Shown here one piece after another: positions 15,805 through 26,173 of a stretch of DNA of 52,032 nt (its first letter is position 1; every line of letters starts with the position of its first letter). The stretch comes from Candidatus Fermentibacterota bacterium (GTDB lineage: Bacteria; Fermentibacterota; Fermentibacteria; Fermentibacterales; JCC-6). Under the pieces are notes generated by a model that worked only from the letters and a program-made list of their open reading frames with translations, searched no databases and was not told the DNA's origin. The stretch is from positions 1 to 52,032 of the forward strand of contig WJMA01000024.1 in the NCBI GenBank assembly GCA_014728175.1, given 5' to 3'. A program made the position numbers and the translations under genes.

Positions 15805-17706
15805 ATGAAGAGTCATCCCCTTTACCGCATAATACGCTACGTACGGCCCTACTGGGCGTGGACCGCGGCAGCGGTAATCGCCGCCCTCGTGTTCGCGGTG
15901 TGCAGCGGAGCCTCAATAGGCATGCTCTTGCCCTTCTTCGACGACATCTTCGCCCGCTCCGAGGAGCAGGTGCAGAGAACGCAGGACCTTTTGCCCTTGC
16001 TGCAGCGGGACGTACTCCCCGAGTTTTCCGGGTTTTTCGAGTCGCTTTTCACCCTGGACATGGGGGCGGTGGGCGAAAGGGCGGAGGCCATAGGTACAGG
16101 GTTCAGAGCCAGCCTGCGCACCGCCCGTCCGGACCAGGCCCTCCTGGCCATCATATTGACCATACTGCTGCTTATTCTCCTTAAGAACCTGACGGTTTAC
16201 CTGCAGGTCTTCTTCCAGTCCCACGTTCAGCAGGGAATTATTAGGGACGTTAGAGCGAAGCTCTTCGAGCATCTGCTCTTGCTGGACATGTCTTTCTACT
16301 CCGAGGCCCGGACGGGGGAGATACTGAGCAGACTGACCGCCGACGTGGACCGGCTCAAGGGTGCCCTGACCGAGACCCTGATCAACCTGGTCAAGCAGGT
16401 GGCGCTGCTCCTGGTATTTCTGGGGCTCGCCGTATGGGCCTCCTGGAAGCTGGCCCTGATAACCCTGCTGGTGATGCCGCCTTCCATGATGCTGATCCTG
16501 CTGGTGGGACGGGCCCTGAGGAAAAGGAGCCACCGGTCCCAGGAGCAGATGGCCGACTTCGCTTCCATACTGCAGGAGGTCATTCAGGGTATAAGGATAG
16601 TAAAGGCTTTCTCAATGGAGATTTTCGAGAACCGCAGGTTCAAGAGGATGTTGGGGACCCACTGCGAGTACGAGATAGACCTCCGCAGACTTAAGGCTCT
16701 CGCCGCCCCCCTTACCGAGGTATTGGGAGCGATCGCTTGTGCGGTGATCCTATGGTTCGGCGGCAGGGAGGTAATAGCCGGAGGGGGGATGTCAGCTGGT
16801 CGTTTCTTCGTCTTTCTGGGTGCGACCCTGTCCATGATGGACCCGGTTAAGAACCTGAGCAAGGCCAACGCTCGCATACAGGGGGGCCTGGCTTCCGCGG
16901 AGAGGGTGTTCGCCATACTGGACAGGAAGCCCATGATACTGGATTCGGAGAATCCCGTCCGACTGGATGACCTGCAGTCGGAGATAGTCTACGAGGACGT
17001 CTGCTTCGAGTACGTGGGTGACGAGCCGGTACTAAGGCATATCAACCTGAGAATAGCCAAGGGTGAGGTGGTCGCTCTGGTAGGCCCCAGCGGGGGAGGC
17101 AAGAGCACCCTGGCCGACCTGCTTCCCCGCTTCTACGACCCCACCTCCGGAAGGGTGCTGATAGACGGAATGGATATCAGAACCCTGGAGATCTCTTCCC
17201 TGAGGCGTTTGATGGGGATAGTCACCCAGGAGACCGCCCTGTTCAACGATACGGTCAGGAACAACATAGCCTACGGCGAGGGAGAGATAGAGATGGACAG
17301 GATAATCCAGGCCACGAAAGTGGCCAACGCCCTGGAATTCGTGGAGCAGCTCCCTCTGGGCTTCGATACGGTGATAGGAGAGCGGGGCATGACCCTCTCC
17401 GGGGGCCAGCGGCAAAGGCTGGCCATAGCCAGGGCGGTCTTAAAGGATCCCTCGATATTGATTTTCGACGAAGCGACCTCGTCCCTGGACACCCATTCGG
17501 AAAGACAGGTACAGAAGGCCATCGACGGGCTGCTGCAGGGAAGAACGGCCCTGGTGATCGCCCATCGTCTGAGCACTGTGACGAAGGCGGACAGGATCGC
17601 ATACGTGGAGGAGGGGAGAATACTGGAGGAGGGGACCCACCAGGATCTAATCGCTCTGGATGGTCATTATAAAAAATTGCACGACATGCAGTTCACAACG
17701 AAATAG
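15805..17706 (+). CDS. ABC exporter, MsbA/lipid-A flippase-like
   Basis: A 633-aa half-transporter with membrane and ATPase domains fused. The first about 350 residues hold six membrane segments with a long outer loop after the first; the ATPase follows with Walker A GPSGGGKST, signature LSGGQRQR, Walker B ILIFDEATSSLD and switch His IAHRLST, all intact. MsbA-type proteins flip lipid-linked glycans or lipid A core across the inner membrane; the neighbouring GT9 gene, 6 nt downstream, supports a lipid-glycan role, but the substrate cannot be read from sequence. A CCATGG-CTTT-CCATGG hairpin (15773-15788) lies just upstream of the ATG, between this gene and the divergent sigma operon. Confidence 0.9.
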   Translation: MKSHPLYRIIRYVRPYWAWTAAAVIAALVFAVCSGASIGMLLPFFDDIFARSEEQVQRTQDLLPLLQRDVLPEFSGFFESLFTLDMGAVGERAEAIGTGFRASLRTARPDQALLAIILTILLLILLKNLTVYLQVFFQSHVQQGIIRDVRAKLFEHLLLLDMSFYSEARTGEILSRLTADVDRLKGALTETLINLVKQVALLLVFLGLAVWASWKLALITLLVMPPSMMLILLVGRALRKRSHRSQEQMADFASILQEVIQGIRIVKAFSMEIFENRRFKRMLGTHCEYEIDLRRLKALAAPLTEVLGAIACAVILWFGGREVIAGGGMSAGRFFVFLGATLSMMDPVKNLSKANARIQGGLASAERVFAILDRKPMILDSENPVRLDDLQSEIVYEDVCFEYVGDEPVLRHINLRIAKGEVVALVGPSGGGKSTLADLLPRFYDPTSGRVLIDGMDIRTLEISSLRRLMGIVTQETALFNDTVRNNIAYGEGEIEMDRIIQATKVANALEFVEQLPLGFDTVIGERGMTLSGGQRQRLAIARAVLKDPSILIFDEATSSLDTHSERQVQKAIDGLLQGRTALVIAHRLSTVTKADRIAYVEEGRILEEGTHQDLIALDGHYKKLHDMQFTTK

Positions 17707-17712
17707 GACCGA

Positions 17713-18651
17713 ATGTCATCGGTCCTCATAAGGTTGCACTCCCTGGGTGACGTGGTTCTGGCCGAGCCGGCCGCGAGGTACCTGGCCGGGATGGGAACCG
17801 TGCACTTCATGGTAAGAGAACGCTACGAGGCCGTGGTGGGACGGATGGCCTCTGGCGTGCTCCCGGTGCCGGTAGCCGATTCTACGGGACCGATGGGGCT
17901 GCGGAGGATGGTAAGGGAGATACGGCCCGACAGGATAATCGACCTGCAGGGCAACCTGACCACCTATCTGGCAACCTGGCCTGGAAAGGCCTCGCACTGG
18001 TCCCAGAATAGAACGCTACGCAGGAGGATTCTGAGGGGCTCCGGAGAGTCTCTTCCCTACCGCTCGGAGGAGTTCCTGCGAACCGCGGGTGGGGAGGGAC
18101 AGGCCTTTCCACATCTGGAAGCCGCTCCTATCGAACCGGGCGGGGAGATGACCGTCGGACTGGTGGCGGGAGGTAGGTGGCCGGCCAAATCCTTACCACC
18201 CGGCGTGCTTTCCGAGCTGGGCAGGATACTCTCCGACCGCCTGGATTGTGGACTGGTCGTAATTGGCGAGAGCAGCGATGCCGAGGAGGCGGATAGCGTA
18301 GCGGAGAGCCTGTTCGACCGGAAGGTGACCGTGGTCGCGGGCCGGGACGACGTAGCCGGGCTTCTGCAGAGGATCGAGAGCCTGGATCTTCTGGTGTCCC
18401 CGGACTCCGGCCCGGCCCATCTCGCCTACGCCCTGGGCGTTCCCGTTGTGGTGGTCTTCACCAGCACCTCCCCCGCATTGGGCTTCTGGAGGTCCGATTA
18501 TCCGGGTGCCTACATGGCCCCCGGGGTTGAGTGCCGGCCCTGCCACAAGCACGGGGGGCGGGTATGCAGGGAGGGCAGTTTCAGATGCAAGAGCGAGCTT
18601 CTGCCCTTCATGATAGCCGAAAAGGCCTTGGACATCCTGGAGAGATCATGA
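17713..18651 (+). CDS. Glycosyltransferase family 9 (heptosyltransferase-like)
   Basis: A 312-aa cytoplasmic transferase with the GT-B plan of ADP-heptose:LPS heptosyltransferases: N-terminal IRLHSLGDVVLAEPA, the middle RIIDLQGNLTTYLA, and the C-terminal nucleotide-binding PDSGPAHLAYALGVPVVVVFTST. It ends with a Cys-rich segment (CRPCHKHGGRVCREGSFRC), as GT9 enzymes often do. In diderms such enzymes build the LPS core, which argues for an outer membrane. It follows the ABC exporter by 6 nt and overlaps mutS by 4 nt (ATGA). Confidence 0.9.
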   Translation: MSSVLIRLHSLGDVVLAEPAARYLAGMGTVHFMVRERYEAVVGRMASGVLPVPVADSTGPMGLRRMVREIRPDRIIDLQGNLTTYLATWPGKASHWSQNRTLRRRILRGSGESLPYRSEEFLRTAGGEGQAFPHLEAAPIEPGGEMTVGLVAGGRWPAKSLPPGVLSELGRILSDRLDCGLVVIGESSDAEEADSVAESLFDRKVTVVAGRDDVAGLLQRIESLDLLVSPDSGPAHLAYALGVPVVVVFTSTSPALGFWRSDYPGAYMAPGVECRPCHKHGGRVCREGSFRCKSELLPFMIAEKALDILERS

Positions 18652-21203
18652 CTACTCCCATGATGCGCCAGTACCTGAAGATGAAGCAGGAATATCCAAA
18701 GGAGATCCTGCTTTTCAGAATGGGGGATTTCTACGAGTCCTTCTACGAGGACGCCCGGATCGTATCCAAAACCCTGGGCATAGCCCTCACCGCCCGGGAG
18801 AAGAGCAAGGAAACCGGGGAGGGAATTCCGCTGGCCGGATTTCCCCACCACGCGCTGGACTCCTACCTTACCAAGCTTCTGAAGGCCGGGCACAGGGTGG
18901 CCATATGCGAGCAGGTCGAGGATCCATCGAAGTCGCGCGGCCTGGTGCGCAGAGAGGTGGTGGAGGTGGTCACTCCGGGTACCATCGTATCCGGTTCGGC
19001 CCTGGAAGAGAGACAGAGTTCTCTGTTGGCCTCCGTTTCCTTCGCGGAGGGCAAGGGCGGGTTGGCTTTCTGTGACCTTTCCACGGGCGATATCAGCATT
19101 ACCGAGGTCGGCAGGGAGGAGGTAGGTGAGGAGCTGGGGAGGTGGCGGCCGACCGAGGTGCTGCTCTCCGAGGAGGAAAACGGACTTCCGACACCTTCCG
19201 GCTCGTACGTGACCGAGCTGGAGCCCTGGAAGTACGATGTGGATCTGGCCCGGAGAAAGTTGGAGGAAACCATGGGCCTTTACACCCTGGAAGGCCTGGA
19301 CCTGGACGGCAGAGACGCCGGCCTTTCCGCCCTGGGAGCACTTCTGGCCTACGTTTCGGATACCAAGAAGTCGACTATGGGCCATCTGAGAGTAACCGGC
19401 GTGTACAACAGATCGGACAGCCTGATACTCGACCGCAGGAGCGCCCGCTCGCTCCGGGTGGTGGAGACCGGTGCCCTGGATGACGGAGAAAGCCTCGCCG
19501 ACGTCACCGATCGGACCGTAACCGCTGGTGGGGGAAGGGAATGGCGGCGATGGCTACTGGCCCCTCCGGTCGACGCCGACTGGATAACCGCCAGGTACGA
19601 AGCGGTGTCGGGACTCATGGATTCCGAAAAGCTGGGAGAGATGCGGGATTGGCTGTCCGAGTGCACCGATCTGGGCAGGCAGGCGGGCAAGCTGGGCTCA
19701 CGACGTTCCACGCCCAGGGACCTCCGGGCCATAGCCGGAACGGCCGCGGTCCTGCCGGACTTGCTGGACGCGGCTGAGAGCCTGGAGCGCGGCCTTCTAA
19801 GCAAAATCGGTGGAGAGGACCGGATTCAGGACATTCGCGAGCTTATCGAGTCGACTCTGGTGGAAGATCCCCCGCCCAGGCTAACCGACGGGGACGTTGT
19901 TAAGCCGGGGGTCAGCGAAGAGCTGGACGACTTGCGCGACGTACGCTCCGGAGGCAAGCGTTGGATAAGTGACCTGGTTGAGCAGGAGAGAGAGGCCACC
20001 GGCATTCCCAACCTCTCGGTGGGCTTCAACAAGGTATTCGGATACTACATAGAGGTTACCCGAAGCCATCTGGAGAAGATCCCCGAGCACTACATCCGCA
20101 AGCAGACCCTGGTGGGTGGAGAACGGTTCGTAACCCCCGAGCTCAAGGAGACCGAGTCCAGGATGCTTCGCGCCGGTGAGGAGATAGACAGGCTCCAGGC
20201 CGAGATCTTCGATGACCTAAAGGAGAGAGTCGCCCGGTACATGGACAGAATAAAACGGGTCGCGCGCGCCTTGGCTACGCTCGACGTATTGTGCGGGTTG
20301 GCCCGGCTGGCCCGGGAGAAGGGCTACGTCAGACCGTCGCTGGCCGATCCGGTGGTACTGAGCATACGGGAGGGCATGCATCCCATTCTGGCGGATTCCC
20401 TTCCTTCCGGGGAATGCGTTCCCAACGACCTGATGCTCGATCGAAGCAGGCGGATACTCCTGGTCACAGGGCCGAACATGGCCGGCAAGTCCACCTATCT
20501 GAGGCAGGCAGCGCTACTGGTCATACTGGCCCAGGCGGGATCGTTCGTACCCGCCTTCGAGATGGTCTTCTCTCCGGTGGACCGGATCTTCACCAGGATA
20601 GGCTCGACGGACAGGATAACCAGGGGACAGTCCACGTTTCTGGTCGAGATGTCCGAGGTGGCGGTGCTGCTGAACTCATGCACCGAGAGAAGCCTGGCCA
20701 TACTGGACGAGGTGGGGAGGGGAACCAGCACCTTCGACGGCCTGTCCATAGCCTGGGCCATGCTGGAATCGCTACACGATCATCAGGTGCATAGGCCGCT
20801 GGTCCTGTTCGCCACCCACTACCATGAGCTTACCGCTTTGGGCAGCAAGCTGCCCTGCGCCGCGAACGTCAACGTGGTGGTAAGGGAGAGGAGCGGAAAG
20901 GTTCTGTTCCTGTACAGCGTCAGGGAGGGGGGAACGGATCGTTCATACGGCATACACGTGGCATCGATGGCCGGGGTTCCCCCGGATGTTCTGAAACGGG
21001 CCCGGCGAGTGCTGCGGGATCTGGAGGCCGGCAGGCACCTGAAGACCGGAGTCACGGCCTGCGAGAATCAACTGGAGCTTCCTCTGGATCGCCCCGAGCA
21101 TCCGGTGCTGGAGGAGATAAGGCAGGTGGACCCGGATTCGCTCGCCCCCAGGAAAGCGCTGGAGCTGATCTACGAGCTGAGGGAGAAGCTCTCCGAGGAT
21201 TAG
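18648..21203 (+). CDS. mutS: DNA mismatch repair protein MutS
   Basis: An 851-aa protein, the normal MutS length. The start is the ATG at 18648 in an ATGA overlap with the GT9 gene; upstream starts in this frame only read through GT9. The mismatch-wedge motif F28-x-E30 (MGDFYE) is intact. The lever/clamp region follows, then the ATPase near residue 608 with Walker A GPNMAGKSTYLRQ, Walker B LAILDEVGRGTSTFDG and H-loop ATHYHEL. MutS finds mismatches and recruits MutL, which is not in this window. Its place inside a run of glycan genes is unusual but it shows no sign of decay. Confidence 0.98.
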   Translation: MTTPMMRQYLKMKQEYPKEILLFRMGDFYESFYEDARIVSKTLGIALTAREKSKETGEGIPLAGFPHHALDSYLTKLLKAGHRVAICEQVEDPSKSRGLVRREVVEVVTPGTIVSGSALEERQSSLLASVSFAEGKGGLAFCDLSTGDISITEVGREEVGEELGRWRPTEVLLSEEENGLPTPSGSYVTELEPWKYDVDLARRKLEETMGLYTLEGLDLDGRDAGLSALGALLAYVSDTKKSTMGHLRVTGVYNRSDSLILDRRSARSLRVVETGALDDGESLADVTDRTVTAGGGREWRRWLLAPPVDADWITARYEAVSGLMDSEKLGEMRDWLSECTDLGRQAGKLGSRRSTPRDLRAIAGTAAVLPDLLDAAESLERGLLSKIGGEDRIQDIRELIESTLVEDPPPRLTDGDVVKPGVSEELDDLRDVRSGGKRWISDLVEQEREATGIPNLSVGFNKVFGYYIEVTRSHLEKIPEHYIRKQTLVGGERFVTPELKETESRMLRAGEEIDRLQAEIFDDLKERVARYMDRIKRVARALATLDVLCGLARLAREKGYVRPSLADPVVLSIREGMHPILADSLPSGECVPNDLMLDRSRRILLVTGPNMAGKSTYLRQAALLVILAQAGSFVPAFEMVFSPVDRIFTRIGSTDRITRGQSTFLVEMSEVAVLLNSCTERSLAILDEVGRGTSTFDGLSIAWAMLESLHDHQVHRPLVLFATHYHELTALGSKLPCAANVNVVVRERSGKVLFLYSVREGGTDRSYGIHVASMAGVPPDVLKRARRVLRDLEAGRHLKTGVTACENQLELPLDRPEHPVLEEIRQVDPDSLAPRKALELIYELREKLSED

Positions 21204-21220
21204 AAAGGACGGTACCTCAG

Positions 21221-21901
21221 ATGCCCGATGCCTCTATGTGCGCCTACTGCCAGGAGGAGAGCAGGCTTTGCGAGAGCGATACGGGGACCGCGCCCCCGTT
21301 TTGTCCGATGCTGAGGTTCGGAGACTCTCTGCAGGAGTCGGCAACCGAGTACGACCGGGAGGATGTCTTACGTATCTCCAGGATGGCTTCCATCCAGGAG
21401 GGTGAGGGATACGGAGAACCGGCCAAGGTGGGGAGAAGGCCCAGGCCCGTGAAGACCAGGGTGGAGGAGATAAGGGAGCTGGCGTTGAAGCTGGAGTGCG
21501 GGAGGGTGGGAGTCGCCTTCTGCACCGGGCTGCGCAGAGAGGCCGCTCTCTGTTGCCGGGCTCTGGAGGCGGTAAGCCTGGAAGTGGTCTCGGTGTCCTG
21601 CAAGGTCGGGCGCAGGCCCAAGGAGGTCCTGGGGCTGCAAGACGACCAGAAGATCCGCCCGGGCCGATTCGAGGCGATGTGCAATCCAATAGGCCAGGCG
21701 GAGGTGCTCAACGCGGAGAATAGCGAACTCAACGTGGTGGTAGGGCTGTGCGTGGGGCACGACTCGCTCTTCTTCAGGTACAGCCGGGCCCCGGTCACCG
21801 TTCTGGTGGCCAAGGATCGGGTTACCGGGCACAATCCTGCCGCTGCGTTGTACAATCTCCCCGGTTATTACAGCAGCCTGCTCGACGTGGGCGGGGACTG
21901 A
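21221..21901 (+). CDS. DUF1847 family metal-binding protein
   Basis: A 226-aa protein. The N-terminal Cys cluster (MCAYCQEESRLC ... FCPM) and the C-terminal block MCNPIGQAEVLN, VVGLCVGHDSLFFRYS, APVTVLVAKDRVTGHNP are the family signature. A second Cys-rich part (FCTGLRREAALCCRAL) lies in the middle. DUF1847 proteins are predicted to bind metal and occur mainly in anaerobes; no activity is established. It sits 17 nt after mutS. Confidence 0.92.
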   Translation: MPDASMCAYCQEESRLCESDTGTAPPFCPMLRFGDSLQESATEYDREDVLRISRMASIQEGEGYGEPAKVGRRPRPVKTRVEEIRELALKLECGRVGVAFCTGLRREAALCCRALEAVSLEVVSVSCKVGRRPKEVLGLQDDQKIRPGRFEAMCNPIGQAEVLNAENSELNVVVGLCVGHDSLFFRYSRAPVTVLVAKDRVTGHNPAAALYNLPGYYSSLLDVGGD

Positions 21902-21979
21902 GTTCGCGGGGCTGACAAGCAGGGCCTTCGGCAACATCTTCCAGAGAGGTTGCGTCCATACGTATTGGAGGTTGAGTCC

Positions 21980-24082
21980 TTGAACGATTCCGACCGATCC
22001 AAGATGGCGGAAGTACAGGACTGTACCATCAGCATCCTGCATTCCTGCCTGGAGTACTCCTCCATAGAGGAGATATACGGTGCCATTCACCAGGCTATCT
22101 CCAGGCTCTTCTTCGCGGATAACTTCTACATAGCCTTGTACGACCAGCGCTCGGGCATGATCAACTTCCCGTACTTCGTGGATTCCCGGGACGAGAGCCC
22201 CCAGCCCAGACCCTTCGGAAAGGGCCTTACCGAGAAGGTCATCTCCACCGAGTCGGTTCTACTGATCACCAGGAAAGACATGGAGCAGATGATCGAGCGC
22301 GGAGAGATGGAGCTGATAGGCAAGTTCTCCAGATGGTGGCTGGGCGTCCCCCTCAGGGTAAGGAACAAGGTGTTCGGGGTGCTGGCCATTCAGAGTTACG
22401 GTGAGGGTCCTCCGCTCAGCCACGAGGAGAGGCAGACCCTGAAGATGCTGGCCGAGGCGGCTTCGGTGGTCATCGAGAAGGAGAGGTCTGCCCAGGAGCT
22501 CAGAAAGAGCGAGGAGCTCTACCGCATGGTCGTGTCGAACGCCGAAGACGGGATCGTTCTGGTGAAGAACGGAAAGCTGGAGCTGGCCAATCCCCAGGTC
22601 TGCAAGATGACGGGCTGGGAAGAGGAGGAGGCGATTGGCCGCGATATTACGGACTTCTTCGTCCCCGAGCAGAGGGAGATCGTAGAGGAGCGGAACCGCA
22701 GAAGGCTTCAGGGTGAGGACCTTTCCAACATCTTCGAGACCGAGCTTCTGCATAAGGACGGGCACAGAATCCCCGTGGAGATAAGCTCCAACCCAGTATC
22801 GATGGACGACTCGCTGGAGATAATGGCCATCGTTCGCGACCTGACCGCAAGGAAGCGGGCGGAGGAGGAGCGCAGGACTTTCGAAAGGCGCCTGCAACAT
22901 GCCCAGAAGCTGGAGAGCCTGGGTGTTCTGGCCGGAGGGGTGGCCCATGATTTCAACAACCTGCTTATGGGCATTCTGGGCAACGCGGGGTTGGCCCTGA
23001 TGGAGGTGGGCCCGGACAATCCGGCCCACAAGACCATCGAGAGGCTGGAGAAGGCCGCCCTGAGAGCGGCGGAACTTACCAACCAGCTGCTCGCCTACTC
23101 CGGCAAGGGAAAGTTCGTGGTCGAGCCGCTGGACCTGAACGACATGGTGCGAGAAATGGCCAATCTCCTGGAGGCCGCCGTCTCCAGCAACGTGTTGCTC
23201 CGGTTGGATCTGGGAGAAGACTCTCCGGCGGTGGAGGCGGATCATACCCAGATCAGGCAGGTTCTTATGAACCTTATCATGAACGCCTCGGAAGCCGTGG
23301 GGGAGACCAGCGGCGCGGTAACCATCTCCACCGGCGTCAGCCACCTGGATAGGGATTACTTCAGAGGTACCTACCTGGAGAGCGACCTGGAGGAGGGCAA
23401 TTACGCATACCTGGAGGTCTCCGATACCGGCTGCGGAATGAGCTCCGAGGAGGTAATCAGAATATTCGACCCGTTTTACTCCACCAAGTTCACAGGCAGA
23501 GGGCTGGGGCTGGCCGCCGTGGTGGGTATCGTCAAGGGGCACGGGGGTACGATAAAGGTTTATAGCGAGCCCGGTGAGGGCAGCACGTTCAAGGTGTTGC
23601 TGCCCCTGGTCGGCTCTACCGTGCGTAAGAGGGAGAAGGCCGAGGAGGATGCGGAGGCCGGCATGGAGCTGGGTGAGCACGCTCCCACGGTATTGATCGT
23701 CGATGACGAGGAGAACTCCAGAACGGTCCCCAAGCTGATCCTGGAGAAGGCCGGATGCACGGTACTACTGGCGGAGGACGGGCTGGAAGCCGTGGAGGTG
23801 TTCGACGAACAGGGAAACTCGATAGATCTGGTTCTTTTGGACATGACCATGCCCCGGATGTCCGGTAGAGAGACCCTTACCGAGCTCAGAAAGCTCGATT
23901 CGAGCATCGGGATCGTCCTGACCAGCGGCTACAGCAAGCGGGACGCCATATCCAGATTCGGCAGCAGCGAGATATCGGGATTCATACAGAAGCCTTACAC
24001 GCCCGGAGACCTGATATCTCTGATAGTCGACATGATGCAACAGGAGCCTTCCGAGAAAGACGGGGGAGAGGAGTCGAGATGA
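21980..24082 (+). CDS. Hybrid histidine kinase, GAF-PAS-HisKA-HATPase-REC
   Basis: A 700-aa cytoplasmic sensor with no membrane segment. I prefer TTG at 21980 because GGAGG sits 8 nt upstream; TTG at 21950 is the alternative. In order: GAF (about 25-165), PAS (about 175-285), HisKA with the phospho-His in [11 protein letters not shown] (about residue 322), HATPase with DTGCGMS and GRGLGLAAV (about 410-545), and a C-terminal receiver with VDDEE and phospho-Asp in LLDMTMP (about residue 620). With no DNA-binding output, the signal must pass onward or the receiver acts as a sink. It overlaps the peroxiredoxin gene by 4 nt (ATGA), hinting at a redox input through GAF. Confidence 0.93.
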   Translation: MNDSDRSKMAEVQDCTISILHSCLEYSSIEEIYGAIHQAISRLFFADNFYIALYDQRSGMINFPYFVDSRDESPQPRPFGKGLTEKVISTESVLLITRKDMEQMIERGEMELIGKFSRWWLGVPLRVRNKVFGVLAIQSYGEGPPLSHEERQTLKMLAEAASVVIEKERSAQELRKSEELYRMVVSNAEDGIVLVKNGKLELANPQVCKMTGWEEEEAIGRDITDFFVPEQREIVEERNRRRLQGEDLSNIFETELLHKDGHRIPVEISSNPVSMDDSLEIMAIVRDLTARKRAEEERRTFERRLQHAQKLESLGVLAGGVAHDFNNLLMGILGNAGLALMEVGPDNPAHKTIERLEKAALRAAELTNQLLAYSGKGKFVVEPLDLNDMVREMANLLEAAVSSNVLLRLDLGEDSPAVEADHTQIRQVLMNLIMNASEAVGETSGAVTISTGVSHLDRDYFRGTYLESDLEEGNYAYLEVSDTGCGMSSEEVIRIFDPFYSTKFTGRGLGLAAVVGIVKGHGGTIKVYSEPGEGSTFKVLLPLVGSTVRKREKAEEDAEAGMELGEHAPTVLIVDDEENSRTVPKLILEKAGCTVLLAEDGLEAVEVFDEQGNSIDLVLLDMTMPRMSGRETLTELRKLDSSIGIVLTSGYSKRDAISRFGSSEISGFIQKPYTPGDLISLIVDMMQQEPSEKDGGEESR

Positions 24083-24723
24083 GCGAGGGAATCCCGCTTA
24101 TCGGGGACAGGTTTCCCGAGATAGAAGTAAGCACCACACACGGCCCCAAGAAGCTGCCCGACGATTACGCCGGTAAGTGGCTGGTATTGTTCAGCCATCC
24201 GGCCGACTTCACTCCCGTATGCACGACCGAGTTCGTCGCCTTCCAAAAGAGGGCCGGTGAGTTCTCCGCCCTGAGTTGCGAGTTGATCGGTTTGAGCATA
24301 GACCAGGTCTTCTCGCACATGAAATGGGTGGAATGGATCAAAGACAACCTGGATGTGAAGATAACCTTTCCCATCATCGCCGACGACGGCCGGGTGGCAG
24401 AGCTGCTGGGGATGATCCATCCGGGAAAGGGAAACAACACCGTCCGCGCCGTGTTTCTGGTGGATCCCCAGGCGCTGGTAAGGGCGGTGCTTTACTATCC
24501 GCAGGAGCTGGGCAGGAACATGGACGAGGTCCTCAGAATGGTGAAGGCCATTCAGATCGCGGACAAGCAGAAGGTGGGCATGCCCGCCAACTGGCCTACC
24601 AACGAAATCGTTGGAGGGGACGTCATCGTCCCTCCGCCGGGAGATGAGACCTCGGCCGCGGAACGTAGAAAGCTGTACGATTGCTTCGATTGGTGGTTCT
24701 GCCACAAGAAGCTCGGCGGTTAG
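24079..24723 (+). CDS. Peroxiredoxin, Prx6 / archaeal thioredoxin-peroxidase type
   Basis: A 214-aa cytoplasmic peroxidase. The peroxidatic Cys48 lies in the canonical [14 protein letters not shown]. Two more cysteines near the end (C202 and C208, [12 protein letters not shown]) match the C-terminal pair of archaeal Prx6-type enzymes such as Aeropyrum TPx in spacing and position, so it probably works through a C-terminal disulfide. It removes H2O2 or alkyl hydroperoxides, a common defence in anaerobes. It overlaps the hybrid kinase and is 37 nt before the first glycan gene. Confidence 0.96.
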   Translation: MSEGIPLIGDRFPEIEVSTTHGPKKLPDDYAGKWLVLFSHPADFTPVCTTEFVAFQKRAGEFSALSCELIGLSIDQVFSHMKWVEWIKDNLDVKITFPIIADDGRVAELLGMIHPGKGNNTVRAVFLVDPQALVRAVLYYPQELGRNMDEVLRMVKAIQIADKQKVGMPANWPTNEIVGGDVIVPPPGDETSAAERRKLYDCFDWWFCHKKLGG

Positions 24724-24760
24724 GCCGGAACATCTACACTTCCGGAATGAGGCCCGATCC

Positions 24761-26173
24761 ATGATCGAAGCCTTTCTGGCCACACCGATTCCGCCTTGCC
24801 GTACGGGTCTGGCTACCTATGCCCTCAGGGTGATCCGGGCCACGGCCGAACACGTGAGCTGGACAGTAGGATACACCGAGGGATCCGACCCTTCCCGCCT
24901 TCCCGAGGGGGTCAGAGCGGTACCTCTGGGCGCGGTAACAAACGGTTCGGACTTGCCCGAACGCAGATTCTTCCAGCTGGGCAACTCCCCCCATTGCTTC
25001 GAGGTATTGAGGAAACTCTACGGCCTGGGCGGGGCCTCCGTGTTCCATGAGACCGTGCTGCATCACATGCTGAGACATTGCCTTCTGCAGAAGAATCAGG
25101 TGGAGGAGTACCGCAGGGAGGTTCGATTCGCCTACGGTCCTGCCGCGGAGAAGGTACTGGAAACGCTCGATCGCGCCGACCTGCCACCGGAGGAATACGA
25201 CCGGTTGCTCAAATCCTATCCACTCATAGCAAGAGCGGTTAACAGTTCCGATCTAGTGGTGTGTCTCAACGAGTACGCCAGGCATACTCTTCTAGGCCTG
25301 GCCGGCTCCACCCGGGTGGTCAGGATTGCCCACCCCCTTAGCCCGGTGGAGGAGGTCGTGTCGCCGGAAAACGTACCGGAGGGATTCCTTCTGGGCATGG
25401 TGGGCCGCTACCACCATGGAAGGAACCTGGGAATGGTACTCAGAGCGGTGGGGCAGCTCCGAAGGAAGATGGATGCCTCACTTGCCCTGATAGGGTCGGG
25501 GTATCCGGAGAACCTTCCGTCCTGGGTGGTCCGAACCGGCGAGGTGGACGAGCCCCGATACCAGGGCTGGATCAGAAGCCTGGACGTGGGAATCGACGTA
25601 CGGTTCCCAACGTGCGGGGAGACCTCGGGAAGCCTGTTGGAGGTCATGAGGGCCGGGGTACCCGTGGTGGTCTCGGCTACCGGATCGTTCCTGGAGATTC
25701 CTTCCAGCGCCGTGGTCAGGCTGCCCGTGGAAACCATGGCCGGCGCTCTTCCCGGGGCCCTGGAGGCTCTGTACGCGGATCGGGACAGGAGGGAGCGGAT
25801 GGCGCTGGAGGGCAAGAGGTACGCGGAGGACGTGGGGTCTATGGAGCGGGCGGAGAGCGAATGGAGGAGCCTGATGGAGTGGAAGCCATCAGAGCCCCCC
25901 GAGCCTTTCCACCAGCCTTCGCTGGCCGCGGCCTGGCACGATCCCCCACCCGGCTTCGAGCGGGAGACGAAGGGAAGTAGCGTACGCTGGTCCTTCTCGG
26001 GCCGTGCCAGCATACCGGGTCCCGATTGGGCCTCCCGGGTATGGGTGACGGCCAGGGGACCCGGAAGTGTGAACGGAACTCTTCTGGAGGAGACCGACAG
26101 CATCATCGAGCTGCAAGGCGCCGATCTGCTTTTCAAGGGCCGAGGTTCCCTTACGGCGGTGCACTGGAGATGA
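24761..26173 (+). CDS. Glycosyltransferase, GT4-like, with extra C-terminal tail
   Basis: A 470-aa enzyme. The ATG at 24761 is the first start after the peroxiredoxin stop. The N-terminus (FLATPIPPCRTGLATYALR) and the donor domain (LLGMVGRYHHGRNLG, FPTCGETSGSLLEVMRAGVPVVVS) give a GT-B fold of family 4, which moves sugars from nucleotide donors to lipid-linked or surface glycans. The last about 85 residues, after the fold ends near residue 380, form a separate beta-rich tail (SVRWSFSGRASIPG ... LTAVHW). It opens an eight-gene glycan run and overlaps the next gene by 4 nt. Confidence 0.85.
   Translation: MIEAFLATPIPPCRTGLATYALRVIRATAEHVSWTVGYTEGSDPSRLPEGVRAVPLGAVTNGSDLPERRFFQLGNSPHCFEVLRKLYGLGGASVFHETVLHHMLRHCLLQKNQVEEYRREVRFAYGPAAEKVLETLDRADLPPEEYDRLLKSYPLIARAVNSSDLVVCLNEYARHTLLGLAGSTRVVRIAHPLSPVEEVVSPENVPEGFLLGMVGRYHHGRNLGMVLRAVGQLRRKMDASLALIGSGYPENLPSWVVRTGEVDEPRYQGWIRSLDVGIDVRFPTCGETSGSLLEVMRAGVPVVVSATGSFLEIPSSAVVRLPVETMAGALPGALEALYADRDRRERMALEGKRYAEDVGSMERAESEWRSLMEWKPSEPPEPFHQPSLAAAWHDPPPGFERETKGSSVRWSFSGRASIPGPDWASRVWVTARGPGSVNGTLLEETDSIIELQGADLLFKGRGSLTAVHWR

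Noticed and set aside
18531-18647. N-terminal extension of MutS by 39 residues
   Set aside because: The added part only reads the GT9 gene in another phase; MutS proteins begin near the TTPMMRQYLKMK segment.
22259-23680. 473-aa minus-strand open frame
   Set aside because: It lies opposite the hybrid kinase, whose motifs are intact; the predicted peptide shows no domain and is a by-product of codon bias.
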